NCBI GenBank assembly: GCA_963402885.1
Contig: OY727101.1
Location: 14,980,417 to 15,044,416 of the forward strand
Direction of reading: 5' to 3'
Length of the DNA: 64,000 nt
Origin: Antedon bifida
Taxonomy: Eukaryota > Echinodermata > Crinoidea > Comatulida > Antedonidae
Numbering within the stretch: the first letter of the stretch is position 1; each line of letters begins with the position of its first letter. Position numbers and translations under genes: made by a program. Below the pieces are notes generated by a model. That model ran no database searches. It saw only the letters and a program-made list of their open reading frames with translations, and had not been told where the DNA came from. Of this stretch, positions 11,001 to 21,270 are shown piece by piece.

Positions 11001-13907
11001 GTGATTTAGGATGGAGTCCATTATCAAAAACACATGAAATTACTAAAATCAAATACCTCAAACGTGTTATAAATATGAATGTAAATAGATGGCCTAATAT
11101 TTCACTCCATTGCATGTTTCAACTTAACAGTGATTTTGATTCTTTAAAATACAACTTTTTAGCTTTATGTAAAGAAACTTTAGATAAATGCCAGGACTTA
11201 AATATGTTTGAACAAGTTTTTGATACTGAAAATTATACTTTTAATTCATTCTCTGTTAAAACCATAGATGATCATGTTGCAGATGCATACACTTTGGATT
11301 GGTTAAATAATATAAACCAAAAGTCATCCCTTGAAGATTACTCTAAACTAAAAGAAAGTCCTAGCCTTGAGAGTTATCTTCTTGATAAAACGAATTTCAC
11401 AGGTGCAAGCTTAAAATTTAAATTAAGATCCAACACTTTACCTCTAGATGGACGAACCTGTAAATGGTCTAAAGAAATATCTGGCCACTGCACTTTATGT
11501 CAGAGTGGTGAAATAGAAAATGTACAACACTTTTTATTTAATTGCCAAGCTTTTAATGCTATAAGGGAGATCCAATTAGTGAAGCTAAATAATGACCTTG
11601 AAAATTTGGATGAGTCTGCAACATGGGAACATTTTATAAATGCTGATGTTAATGGAAAAACTACTATAGTTTTAGGGGGGGATATTAACTTGGATCCTAG
11701 TAAAGCTGTCTTGACAGCATTTGACAAGTACTGTAAGAATTTTCTTAAAGTTGCCTGGAAAAAAAGATCCGAGTTAAAAAATAGCTAATTTGCATTGTTG
11801 CTTTATAATTTTGTTTATTAATTTTCGCTATTATTGTATTTAATGTTACAGAGAAAGACTGGTGTACATCTCTGTAAATCTCTTTTTAAAATTACTATTT
11901 GTGTTTACTGTAGTCGTTGATTTTAAATGTTTATTTTCTTATGTTTAACTTCATACTTTAATTTGTTAATTTTTACAAATGCTAAGTTTGGTTTATTTTA
12001 GGCCTTTCATATTATTAATTATTTTATCACTGTAAACAACACTTAACTGTTACATGGAGGTTTCTTCTTAAAAATTTATATTCATTTTAACTCTCAAAAC
12101 ATAAATCATGATTTTTCTAAGATAAAAATGTTAATAAAATACTAAAAATAAGACTAAAGTATAAAAATAATTAGGAAAACATAAATAATAATAAAAATAG
12201 TACCACTGTAAATAAATTACAATTAACGTTCATAATAATACAGTATTAACAAGAACATAAATAATAATAATAATGAATAAATATACTTATATACAGTAGG
12301 CCTATACTCCATCAAAGTTAAGTGTTGTACTTTTTCACTATTGTATAATTCATTTCCTTTTCTTTTTTCTTTAAACTTATGAACGCACCGTCATAAAACG
12401 TGTGCCGCTGTTCTAAAAGCGTCTGTTCAATAAAGTTATATTATTATTATACCATAAATTATATATATTTTATACATTTAACAAAATATATCTGAAAATT
12501 CATGCCTGTAGCTAAGTTTTAAATGATTACAAAGTCAGTAGCCTTTGGGTTATGACATTTTCATGAACAAATATGCATACCTATCAAACTCAACAGTGTA
12601 AGTAACGATCAAATAACGTTTTGAGTTGAGTGCAACCTTTTGTGAACTTGGAATAGTTCGACTGGCGACACCTGCTTTTGAATTCCGTAACGATTCAAGA
12701 TCAGCATACGTTAGCAGGTCGAGGTTGACAGATTCACTAGTCTTATAAAAGGACAAAAGAAACATAATTTAAGTTATTTTTTTGCTTTAAATTACACTCT
12801 TTTAGGTAAATTTTTTTTTTTCAATCCAGTTTTGGTCAAAGCGAATAACTATTAGGTGAAAAATAAAAATGGCATATTAAAAAAAAATTGAAAAATAAAT
12901 ATATTTTTTAGGGGGACAATATATCTTTAAACAAATATTTTATATACCGTACAGGATATATAGGAATACAATATTATATTAACTAAAAAATTCAATTATC
13001 CAAAAAAAAAAATGTTGTTGCTGCATTTAAATTGAAAAACATGGGTCGGTTGGTATGATACTTTTGGTTTTGGTCAGTCGGACTTGGTCAACAGCTGACA
13101 TATCTTACCTACCTTGGAAATTGCTGATTTTAACATATTGACAAAAATTGAAAACTGTTTAAAATTTCCTGTTTTGTGGGTCAAATCTTCTATATCTAAA
13201 AATAAATATGTTTCCAAAAAGTTATGCTAGAATAAAATGATTGTTATCAAATTTGTGATTAATTTACTCGATGAGAGCGATTTTGTCATAAGAAAATGCT
13301 CAAAATCTATGTATTAATAATTGCGTCAAAATTGTATATGTCTTGACACAAACTTACAAGGTGACACAATACAGACATTATTGATGCATTGTACATTTTT
13401 AGACTGATCGATTATTTAAGATTTTGTACTCCAAAATCACCCAAAAAGTATGATTTTAAAATAATGAAAATATAAATATAATAAATATATCCTATTTTGT
13501 ATAATTTACACTTTATACTGGTAGGGCTTGATTACTATTGATAGGACTTGGTCTTCAGGAGGACCCCAACATTCAAGAGTGTGATAGATTAAATAAAGTG
13601 AATAATCAATTTGACTATACTATACAAAAGATATTACTGTATGAGATTTCTTGAAAGAAGGAGTTATTCTTATCTCCTTATTTACAGTAGTAGGCCTAGT
13701 AAATACATTCAACAAGCAACTCAACGCTTCTCCCACACTCCAAGATAGGCTCAGACTTCACTTACAAGTTGCATCAAAGGTATTACGCCATTGGTCCGCT
13801 GAAAGACGATCCTCGACCTCTACCATGAGCTGGTCATCATTTTGCACAGTTGCTGTGACAACATACTCCATGCCACGGAACATAAACACACAACTATTGT
13901 TGTCCAT
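2032..13907 (-). CDS. CCDC61: CCDC61 / VFL3 homologue, centriole and basal-body protein (15 coding exons, complete)
   Basis: Exons in order: 13766-13907, 13113-13195, 12581-12741, 10412-10517, 7083-7129, 6185-6401, 5667-5749, 5358-5581, 4647-4725, 4415-4491, 3653-3761, 3319-3376, 2811-2832, 2597-2662, 2032-2120. All junctions are GT..AG and phases agree, giving 520 aa plus TGA; the human protein is of similar length. Residues 1 to about 135 match the XRCC4-like head (VEVEDRLSADQW, EDLTHKTGNFKQFSIF, LTYADLESLRN, KRYLIVTYTVEFDR). A coiled coil follows (about 148-280), then an Arg/Ser-rich basic stretch (281-354), a conserved ARVPRFNPTAYIEDKKK motif, and a conserved C-terminal DIDARLVALQEFM helix. 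In this family the protein self-associates, binds microtubules and positions basal bodies; that role is inferred from homology. Exon 13 is only 22 nt. The introns carry a SINE, MITEs and a LINE fragment. Confidence 0.96.
2249..2411. mobile_element. MITE family A, copy 2
   Basis: In the last CCDC61 intron. Ends CTCTCTACACTATCAAA and TTTGATAGTGTACACAGAG, with the internal GACAAAAAA and ATATATGG blocks of family A. The GTGCCC block is mutated to GTGAAC on one side. Confidence 0.85.
3427..3607. mobile_element. Inverted-repeat element, family C, copy 1
   Basis: About 180 bp. The right end reads ..TGTCTGTGTAAATTGGCCTTTA and the left end carries the matching TTACACAGATGAGCGATAACGG in inverse order. 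A second copy at 28797-28973 shares the interior (CTTGTCC..AGAATCTGTATCTATC..CACTCCGCGTTGT). It lies in a short CCDC61 intron and ends about 45 bp from exon 11. Confidence 0.8.
4034..4352 (-). mobile_element. tRNA-derived SINE with LINE-like tail
   Basis: On the minus strand it begins with a tRNA-like head: GTGGCGCAGTGTGTTGGA resembles an A box, and GAGGTTCGAATCC is a near-perfect B box. A body follows (TTGTATCCTTAGGCAAGATA, CTACATTTGCCTCTCTCC), then a 3' end GCGCTATATAAATCCAGGAT and an ATT repeat. The GCGCTATATAAA tail is shared with the LINE 3' end at about 54310-54345, which would explain mobilisation by that LINE (inference). A copy in plus orientation lies at 40035-40290. Confidence 0.8.
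4957..5070 (-). repeat. ATT-tailed retroposon 3' end (fragment)
   Basis: An (ATA)n run is followed by AAATCTTTATTTTAAAACGG. Read on the minus strand this is an AATAAAGATTT end followed by an ATT microsatellite, as expected for a retroposed 3' end. No coding region or tRNA-like head is visible. Confidence 0.4.
5190..5245. repeat. GGGGACAC inverted-repeat fragment
   Basis: AAGGGGACACTTTGTTGGG is followed closely by GAAGGTGTCCCCTTAGT, a short inverted repeat. The same AAGGGGACACTT word flanks the nested LINE fragment near 53880 and 54390, so this is probably an end of the same element. Confidence 0.5.
7927..8280 (+). mobile_element. MITE family B, copy 1
   Basis: A full-length reference copy of family B, about 350 bp. 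The ends TTAAAGATGTATTGTCCCCC and GGGGGACAATACATCTTTAA are inverted repeats. Interior words are GGCTGCCAGCCAATGG, GGTTGAATTTAACC and TTTTCTACGGAAGTG. TTAA at both ends is compatible with a TTAA target duplication. No transposase is encoded. Confidence 0.88.
9028..9368 (+). mobile_element. MITE family B, copy 2
   Basis: Same orientation as the copy 1.1 kb upstream and very similar throughout. The left end is worn (the ATTGTCCCCTTGAAAAATAA part is retained) and the right end GGGGGACAATACATCTTTAA is intact. It lies in the same CCDC61 intron as copy 1. Confidence 0.85.
9965..10145 (-). mobile_element. tRNA-derived SINE, second type, truncated
   Basis: It shares AAATTGCCAAGAATAACCA, AAGGTGGCAATCCTGTTCAC and ATATGACAGGACTTGAACCC with the element at 24082-24325. 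On the minus strand GGGTTCAAGTCCTGTC is a B-box-like sequence. The tRNA-like head is cut off just past this point and followed by a T-rich run. Confidence 0.7.
10244..10353. repeat. Duplicated 29-bp hairpin, 81-bp spacing
   Basis: The palindrome GGGCCAGTAACAA..TTGTTTACTGGCCC occurs at 10244-10272 and again at 10325-10353, and the flanking CATAACAT..ATGATT sequence is also repeated. It lies in CCDC61 intron 4, about 60 bp past exon 4. Each unit can fold into a near-perfect stem. Confidence 0.8.
10860..12450 (+). mobile_element. Non-LTR retrotransposon, 5'-truncated, C-terminal coding part and 3' UTR
   Basis: An open frame of 300 codons runs 10886-11788. It resembles the region after the reverse transcriptase core of LINE ORF2 proteins (RFLLKAPRCTPQQALYGDLG, KLRSNTLPLDGRTCKW). 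A CCHC-type motif, C-x2-C-x9-H-x4-C, sits at about residues 208-226. The RT catalytic core and the endonuclease are absent, so the copy is 5'-truncated. After the stop, non-coding sequence runs to CAATAAAGTTATATTATTAT near 12440, a polyadenylation-like 3' end. The frame is intact, so the insertion is not very old, but it should be immobile. It lies in CCDC61 intron 3, opposite to the host gene. The LINE clade is not resolved. Confidence 0.75.
12781..12930 (-). mobile_element. MITE family B, copy 3 (truncated)
   Basis: About half of family B in the opposite orientation to copy 1, with AGGGGGACAATATATCTTTAA at the right and TTTTGGTCAAAGCGAATAAC inside. It lies in CCDC61 intron 2, about 40 bp upstream of the exon 3 acceptor. 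Confidence 0.8.
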
Positions 13908-14199
13908 CTTTACTTACAGTACTATTGCGTGTCTACAGTATATGAAATAAATAAGAGATTTATTAAAGTGAATTTTAAACACAAACAAATGTCATGGATG
14001 ATAAGTAAGTCAATTTATTTTCATGACATTTGTAAATATATAAAAAACATTTACATTGAAATGAATTGAACGGTTTTGGCTAACAACAAATAAATAGAAC
14101 TTACACTAGGCCTACATGGTAAAAATATCCCCCGTCGGCCAAAATATAACACAGCTTACCTAGCCTAATATCAGCAGTGAACTGAGAAATATATACTTT

Positions 14200-14660
14200 A
14201 TAGGCCTAGGTAGGTCTATATTATGACAACATCAAAGGTATTTTGAATATAACATACTACTATTAAGTATTATAGGCCTATTATCTACTACACAGTAGGC
14301 TTAGTACAAAGCTAGACTATAGACTAGGTATACCACTCAGTCTAGGCTTGTTATGACCTAAGCCTAGCCTAGGTAGGACTTGGCTGCCCCTGTCCTGACC
14401 CTCCCTGCCCTACGCGGCCTAGATGAATAGATAGGTGCCTGCCTACATAACAGGCTACACCCCGTACACGCGGGCCCCGGCCTAACCTCTCGCTCAGGCC
14501 TAGCCCCGGCCCTCTATCTATGCCTAGCTAATTAAGTAGGCTAGCAACCGACATAATATATACACACACTTACATAAAATTAAATGATTAAAATACTTGT
14601 TTAATTAGACTAGGCCTAGGTAAAGTATTCATTATTAAATGCACGTCAATTTTAATTTTG
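14200..14660. repeat. TAGGCCTA/AGGCCT-rich tract
   Basis: Locally GC-richer DNA (for example GCGGGCCCCGGCCTAACC near 14470) packed with CTAGGCCTAG-type self-complementary words. There is no single repeat unit or period. Similar but smaller clusters lie at 32487-32550 and about 62200-62620, two of the three being near gene 5' ends. Confidence 0.65.
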
Positions 14661-15863
14661 TCAGCTTCTTTCATAACTTCTATTTTTGAACTGCCGCCTA
14701 AAGGCGCCCTCAACGCATCACATAACCCGTACTTATTTTTTGGTGATAAAAAATAATTTCACCGTTTTCATGTTTTAACCTATTCCGATATCAAAACATT
14801 TATTTTTTATAGATTAGAATATATTCACAATTTTAGGCAGGTCAAAATAAAGCACCAATTTTTGTTTCATTTTACTCACTGATATGTAACATTTGTAACA
14901 TATTAACCAGGAAGGCCTTAAATAGCCACTTAATTATTGTCATATTAGCGTAGTGTGGTATCAAAGATTTTGAATAAAAGGGACCAATTTATACACATTT
15001 TTAAATGTTTCTCTCCTGTCGTGTAAATTCTCAATTGACATTTCGAATGCTTACTACCGGTATCTTAAAATGTTTTCCCACAATGTCTCTCTGTGTGTAC
15101 TCAAATGTCTTTTTAAATCATGCCCACTTTCTTTAAATTCTTCCCACAAACTTTCACATACATTTTACACCGTCTCTCCTGTGTGTATTCATGCATCTAT
15201 AAAGGCTTATACTCAAATTGACAACATTATAATTCGAAAACTCTGGTCCATAGAAAGTAGTATTATTGATAATAACAAAAATCTATAGGCCTGACTAATT
15301 ACATAAAAGCAAATCCCACTTCAAATTTTTAGCTATATTTTGTTTTCTTGTATGAATTTAGGATGATGGTTTTTTACTTATTTTTATGAACTGTACAATT
15401 GTCTTAATTCAGCATGCTTTTGGCTGATATGTGCAATTTTGTATAGAATAATATATAATTATTCTGAAAATTCCGAGTAATAGTATGTCGAACGCCTCTA
15501 AAACCACGGTTCAAAATTAGGAGATGATATCTATCTCATTTAAACTTTACAGTAGCATTTTCTGTATAATTTTCAAAGTATTTCATTTTCTAAATATTTA
15601 TATTTATTATAAACACATTAGGCATAGAACATTAATTATATTCTAATTCTATACTGAAATTTAATTAATTTTATATTTATGCCTATTACATTTATTTTTT
15701 GTTGGGTATTTGTATGTATTGTTTATTGTTTTGTATTTATGTAATGTAAGCATTTAGTTTACTACGGCTGTGTTATGAATAATACTACCGAGTTAATAAC
15801 CATGGACCGCGGTCCGCCATAATATAACGGATACATATGATTCGTTTCGTGCGTATCAATAGG

Positions 15864-15871
15864 TCACGTGA
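15864..15871. promoter_or_regulatory. Palindromic E-box TCACGTGA
   Basis: A perfect TCACGTGA, the core bound by USF/MITF/TFE-type bHLH-Zip factors, about 620 bp upstream of the TIR-like gene start. The same octamer occurs 250 bp upstream of PRKD (61257-61264). Function is inferred from the motif only. Confidence 0.35.
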
Positions 15872-16467
15872 GTGTTTCGTTAGTGTTGCTAGGTTGGTAT
15901 CGATGTATCTATTCATCTTGCATATTAATTGCTATTTCACGATTCTCTCATTCAGGCTATCTAACGGTGATGATAATTTGAAGGAGAAGAGGAGGAGAAG
16001 GCTAGAATAATACGCTCGCTAACCATACATATACGACTTACTCGATCGCGTGACGTGATTGTGAAGACGCTTATCCTAGCATTTACACTATAGAGTTGAG
16101 TACTTCACAATAATACTCTGAAGCACGCTGAAACAAGTAGGCCTTTTTTGTTGTTTGATAATAATTCATAAAGGATCCTGGATGTGTGTATTAGCATATT
16201 AAATATACATTCACGTGTTATCTTATTATAGTACTGAAGTATAGGCAGGTGGTGAAAGAAAGCGAGACTATCGTCTATCTAAAAATGTAAAAGCGATCTC
16301 CGGTTATTAACTTCTGTCATGTAAATGACTTAGCATGTTATATTGATTTAATCATTTTGTTATTCAGCAATCTTCGAGCAACATCGATAAAGAAATAGGA
16401 CTTTAGAATGACATAATTCAAATGTTGTTCGTAAACGCACGTTAATATTGTATATATTGAGCCTTTA

Positions 16468-16482
16468 ATGACCGAGCTGTAG
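16468..16482 (+). CDS. Four-codon upstream ORF
   Basis: ATG-ACC-GAG-CTG-TAG ends 7 nt before the main start at 16490, in a different frame. If it is in the mRNA it could reduce initiation at the main ATG or force reinitiation. The transcript start is unknown, so translation is inferred. Confidence 0.35.
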   Translation: MTEL

Positions 16483-16489
16483 AGTCGTT

Positions 16490-18187
16490 ATGACAACTGG
16501 ACAAAGTAAGGAAAGCACAGAAGAAGAAGCGCCAAAGAACGTGTTTAGAAAAGACAGACAGCAATCGAGTAACATTCTTCGTCACTTTGGTGCAATTTCT
16601 ATCGATTTAGGCGATGAGCAGTCTTGTGAAACGGTACAACAATTGCCGTCCTCGTACAACCACGCTTTTGAATGGATGCAATCTCATAATTCGGATATTA
16701 TTACAGCGTTACAGTTGCTTCACATTTACCCGAAATTGATACGATCGGATATTGCAAACTCACTCTCGAAACTCATCAAGCCCCTTCTAAATCAAACTCA
16801 GCCGTCTGAGATCGAAGAGGAGGTTGCACCACTAGCAGGCCTACGTAAAGTTGTGTATGTCTGTGGACGTTCAGAATATGTTGGTGAGGGTGTTACTGCC
16901 AAGGACAGAATCATAGCTTCACTTTCTTGTTACTGCCGGGTACAAACCCACCCGGATCCCCCACCACAAGAGGAGAACGTTCAAGACGCATTGGAAGAGA
17001 TAAAATCTTCGGAAGTTTTTATATTATTACTGAACGACGATACGTTAAACTGTTGGTTTTCTTTATACCGACTAGCAGGAGCAGTGACGCACAACATACC
17101 TATCATTACAATTAGGGATTCAAGTTTTGAACTGTCGGATTGTTTACCACAGTCTTTCTACCAAACAGAAATTCTTACAGATCACAATTTAAGCTTGGGT
17201 CTTAACGTAAGGAACGAATCACGAGAACATAGACTAACGTCATCGAGATCTAGCGGGTTCCATTCGGCTTGTAGCCAAACCAAATATTCAGAATCTGGTG
17301 AGCCAAATCGTTCGGAATGTTGTCTGCTAGCTGACGTTGTTAAAACGTGCTATTTATCTTCGATGAAGTACGTCTCCAAGTTCCACGATTCTTGTGTTGC
17401 CAAACTGTTCGGTAAGCTTTCGGACTATCTCGGAGAATCGTTCTTAGATCTTGAAATTAGTAATCATTTCGGACGATACTCACCGGACGGCGAGATCGAA
17501 AACGGAAAAGCATCATCAGTGTACTTTTCAAAATCTGCAATCTTACGAAAAAGGAATAATCTACATTTTAAACGTCGAACCGGCAATGCAACAATGATTT
17601 CCAATTTAACGACGCCATTTTCAGATAAAACACCTTCAACTGACGGTGAAGAAAAGACGGTGCCGTATGAGGGACAATTCGAAGACAACACGTCCAACGA
17701 TTGTGATTCGCCATTTGTGCATAAAACTAACTACATGGTTTTCCCTAGTAGGTCTCCATCAAGTGCCAGAAAGTCACCATATGTTGTCTCGTTTCCTGAC
17801 GAAATTGATAAATTAGAAAAAGAAGACAATGACAATGTTGTATCTCCGTACGGTGATTTTGACAACGTTCCGTTGGATGTGACTGCACCTCTTAAGGATT
17901 CACCGCCGTCATCACCTGCCTCCTCACCACCAGGTCAATCAACTGACAATAAAGATGCGACAAACAAAGACAAAGACACTAACGCCACTCGTGAAACCAA
18001 AATTCACAAAAAAGAGTCCAAAAATATCACCGTTGTAATGGAGAATTCTGTCATACAATCGGCTACTAAAAAGACGATCGGCAGAAGAACCGCTAAGTTG
18101 CCGAAAATAAATTTAGAAGTGCATGATGTTCGTGTTATGAGAAAACATATAAAGACAAAAAAACTCGGGAAATCGGTCAGCTTATAA
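16490..18187 (+). CDS. Intronless gene, 565 aa, possible degenerate TIR-like domain; function unknown
   Basis: I do not recognise this gene by name. It is one uninterrupted 566-codon frame in a window where every other gene is split into many exons. Residues about 53-102 look helical. Residues about 119-232 follow the order of a TIR fold: strand KVVYVCGRS, a helix, strand RVQTHP, helix NVQDALEEIKSS, strand EVFILLLND, a Trp (189) helix, then strand IPIITIRD and a CLP turn. A further helix is at about 278-315. The helix that carries the catalytic Glu in SARM1-type NADase TIRs reads CWFSLYRLAGA, with no Glu, so NAD cleavage is unlikely if the fold call is right. Residues 320-565 are low-complexity: Ser/Pro-rich (417-483), acidic, then a Lys-rich tail with no membrane segment. 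It could be a cytoplasmic adaptor or a retrocopy-derived gene. Gene confidence is high, fold moderate, function unknown. Confidence 0.8.
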   Translation: MTTGQSKESTEEEAPKNVFRKDRQQSSNILRHFGAISIDLGDEQSCETVQQLPSSYNHAFEWMQSHNSDIITALQLLHIYPKLIRSDIANSLSKLIKPLLNQTQPSEIEEEVAPLAGLRKVVYVCGRSEYVGEGVTAKDRIIASLSCYCRVQTHPDPPPQEENVQDALEEIKSSEVFILLLNDDTLNCWFSLYRLAGAVTHNIPIITIRDSSFELSDCLPQSFYQTEILTDHNLSLGLNVRNESREHRLTSSRSSGFHSACSQTKYSESGEPNRSECCLLADVVKTCYLSSMKYVSKFHDSCVAKLFGKLSDYLGESFLDLEISNHFGRYSPDGEIENGKASSVYFSKSAILRKRNNLHFKRRTGNATMISNLTTPFSDKTPSTDGEEKTVPYEGQFEDNTSNDCDSPFVHKTNYMVFPSRSPSSARKSPYVVSFPDEIDKLEKEDNDNVVSPYGDFDNVPLDVTAPLKDSPPSSPASSPPGQSTDNKDATNKDKDTNATRETKIHKKESKNITVVMENSVIQSATKKTIGRRTAKLPKINLEVHDVRVMRKHIKTKKLGKSVSL

Positions 18188-18637
18188 TGATGATGTAGTT
18201 CGCAAAGCAAGATATACATTATATGAAATCAAATCATAGATATCATAGTGACTTTATTATAGACTTGAAACTTAAAACTTATTGTGTGTGGGTATATATT
18301 ACATAGGCTAATTCGCCAGGCTGATCCAAATGGCACACTAAATTTGGAAATTACAATGCAAAAGATAGGTTAGGGTTTCGTGTTGTACGCGAGACCATGC
18401 AGATAATAGTTTATTAGAGCATCTTAAATAACGTAAATGTTTTTCAATGTTTAAACTTTCTATCTTATCTGTCTAATTAAGCCAAAATGGTGGTATAAAA
18501 TCCAGTACTAGACATTAGTTTTAGATAAACACACACATTTATTACAAAATTCATTTTATTAGCATTATTGAACAACCGAGATGACGTATCATTTCATATC
18601 ATTATAATAATATGTTTAATGTTTTGAATTAAATTAT

Positions 18638-18643
18638 AATAAA
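18638..18643 (+). promoter_or_regulatory. Candidate polyadenylation signal for the TIR-like gene
   Basis: AATAAA lies 450 nt after the stop codon; another is at 19051-19056. The region is very AT-rich, so such hexamers occur by chance and the choice is uncertain. Confidence 0.3.
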
Positions 18644-19400
18644 TTAAGTTAAATCAATGTTAATTTTTTATAATAATAGAAATATTATTTTTCAAAAAGT
18701 TTCCATAAAACCATATATTTTCATTAGCATGATGGCTTAGTATTGTATACATTGTTTATACATTGTTTGTAGATATGAACCAATGACATATAGATATTGT
18801 GTATTAAAAGTACTTCAGATAGACTCTTTTCTAGATGACTTGCAATAGTCTGTCAGATAGAGTCTAGTGACAGCTATAACATGATCGGGTGAATTATATT
18901 AACCTTTTAATTATTAAACTATAAATATCTTTTTTTTATTAATTATTAATTGTTATATTTATATTGTATTGTTTTAATTATTAACTGTATATACCTATAG
19001 CAGAATTTACATTTCGTATACTGATTCATAAGTAGCCAATTAGATATATGAATAAAAATGATAATAAATACAATTCGTTTTATAAATTATAGACGATTTT
19101 TTAAAAGCTTGTATATTCGGTTGCCAAGGTTATAAAACATAAAACATAAATTTGATAAATTAATATAAAATGGCTAAAGGCAATTATAATAAAAAATATC
19201 GGAAATTATAAAATATTATTTGTCTTTTTATGCGAGTCACGTGCATAGGCAGGAGAAATGAAATACAGCTTGGATATAATAACGATATTAATAATGGTAA
19301 CAAAATGAAACGAACAATACACTATTATTTCTTTAGTATGCATGCATTATAGACGGCAGAAAGAATACAACAAATGATTAAAAACACAGATGCTTTGGAT

Positions 19401-19853
19401 GGTGGTGATGATGATGATGATGATGACGATGCCATGATGATGATGATGCCATGATGATGATGGTGATGCCATATGATGATTATAATGATAATGCCATGAT
19501 GATGACGATGATACCATGATGATGATGATGATGATGCCATGGTGATAATAATGCCATCATGATGATGATAATGATGATGCCATGATGATGATGTCATGAT
19601 GATGATGATGATGATGCCATATATTGATGATGCCATGACGGATGACATGATGATGATGATTTCATGACGGATGACATGATGATGATGCCATATGATGATG
19701 ATGCCATGACGGATGACATCATGATGATGATGATGATCCATGACGGATGACATGATGATGATGATGCCATATGATGATGATGATGCCATGACGGATGACA
19801 TGATGATGATGATGATTTCATGACGGATGACATGATGATGATGATGCCACAGT
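19401..19853. repeat. GATGAT/CATGACGGATGACATGAT minisatellite
   Basis: About 450 bp of irregular ATG/GAT triplets. In the right half an 18-base word, CATGACGGATGACATGAT, recurs several times, separated by GATGATGCCATAT blocks. The open frames through it (runs of His, Ile, Met or Ser) follow from the triplet period and are not genes. Confidence 0.9.
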
Positions 19854-21270
19854 GGTAAAGCTGATAAAGGAGGACCAGGATATAATGAAGAAGGAAGTGG
19901 TGAAGGAGAAAGCCGAATATGGAGAAGAGAGAACAACTGAGGAGAACATGCCCAGTAATGTTGATGCGGAAAATAAGAGGATACTATAGCGACAGTGAAA
20001 AGTAAGGGGAGGAGTGAAAACTGAGCTTTTAAAATATTGTTAATCTCAATTTATTTATTAGGTAGGCCTATATTTCCAAGAAAATCCGTAATAAATATAT
20101 GATTTCATTCGATGTGCCCAATCAAAGTTCAATCTTGTACATGTAGACAAACATAGGCCTACACCAAGGTGTTCTATAAAAAGAAAAGTCTAATTATACA
20201 AGTCTTTGGAAATGAGTTTTTAGACGAACGATATTAAACACAGGAAATGAATATGTCTAATAATTACAATATAACCGTATATTTCATTAATATCATTATC
20301 TTAAGATATAGCATTTCCCTCGTGCCAATAATAGCTCGGCGTGTAAATATTTCAATAGTATAAGTTAATCGTGGACACGCATTAGTTAAAAGAACACGAC
20401 GATGCATGCCCATGACGCATAAAATGTATGCACTAACATACTAAATTATCAAGCATTTTTCGAAATGATACCTATCACCATGGTAACATGCTCATTATAC
20501 TATTAACAGGCATTATTATTTTTCTGTGATCGATATACCGCAATCTACAGCAATATGCATGCGCGTGTATTACAAAGCTCTTCTCGCCACCGTGCCTACG
20601 AATTTAATCCAACATTCTTCTAATGGATCGGTTTAATTTTCAGTCATTGTAATGTTTGCCGATAAGCATCTTTTCCTTCCTTTTTTTAAATCATCAATCA
20701 TTTTTGAATAGATGACATTAATAATGATTCGTAATCGTCATGCTCCTTCGTCCTCGTGACCATCTTCATGATCATTTTCATCCATCATTGCATCCAACAC
20801 TGGCACAACAACAACAAAACAAAACAACAACAAAACATATCATTTTGATCATAACATCTTGACTTGCATGTTTGTTGTATTTGTTTATCACACACACTGC
20901 GGCCTATATGAATAATAAATGCATAATAAAGATAGGGCCTCAGTGTGTGGTAGGTCATAAAAAAAAAAAAATTGAAAACAATATTTTTAAGGGAAAACCG
21001 CGTGTAAGATTTGTAGGACTATATATGTTATTTACTGAAACCATGGTGAAACAGAGAATGTTCAACAAATATATTTTTAAAAAGCCTGATGTGATATTAT
21101 TAGTTTATAGTAAACTAAATAACAGAGACGCAGAAAAAAGCAGAGACCAAGAATTAACTGTTTTCATCATTTTTTTAAATATCCATCAACAACATCATTC
21201 ATTATCATTCCATTTCTTTTCCTTCCGATCTTCTCTCGCGAATTATTACATAACAAGCCGGAAATGTATG

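Larger units (their letters stand above)
13908..16467. other. Intergenic between CCDC61 and the TIR-like gene (divergent)
   Basis: It should contain both 5' ends. A palindrome-rich tract full of AGGCCT words occupies about 14200-14660. The rest is AT-rich, and no exon is recognised in it. A TCACGTGA E-box is at 15864-15871. Confidence 0.6.
18188..21270. other. Intergenic between the TIR-like gene and GINS1
   Basis: It holds the TIR-like gene 3' UTR, a GAT-rich minisatellite (19401-19853) and AT-rich DNA. A 161-codon open frame at 20872-21357 shows no family resemblance and ends against the GINS1 start; I regard it as chance. I see no other feature. Confidence 0.6.

Noticed and set aside
15070-15288. 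Cys/His-containing small frame
   Set aside because: The spacing does not fit any zinc-finger pattern and it lies in repeat-like AT-rich DNA.
16490-18187. SARM1 orthologue
   Set aside because: No ARM or SAM domains, and the Glu needed for NAD cleavage is absent; at most the TIR-like part is comparable.
19325-19936. Long open frame of His/Ile runs on the minus strand
   Set aside because: It comes from the triplet period of the GAT minisatellite; other frames are also open and there is no other coding sign.
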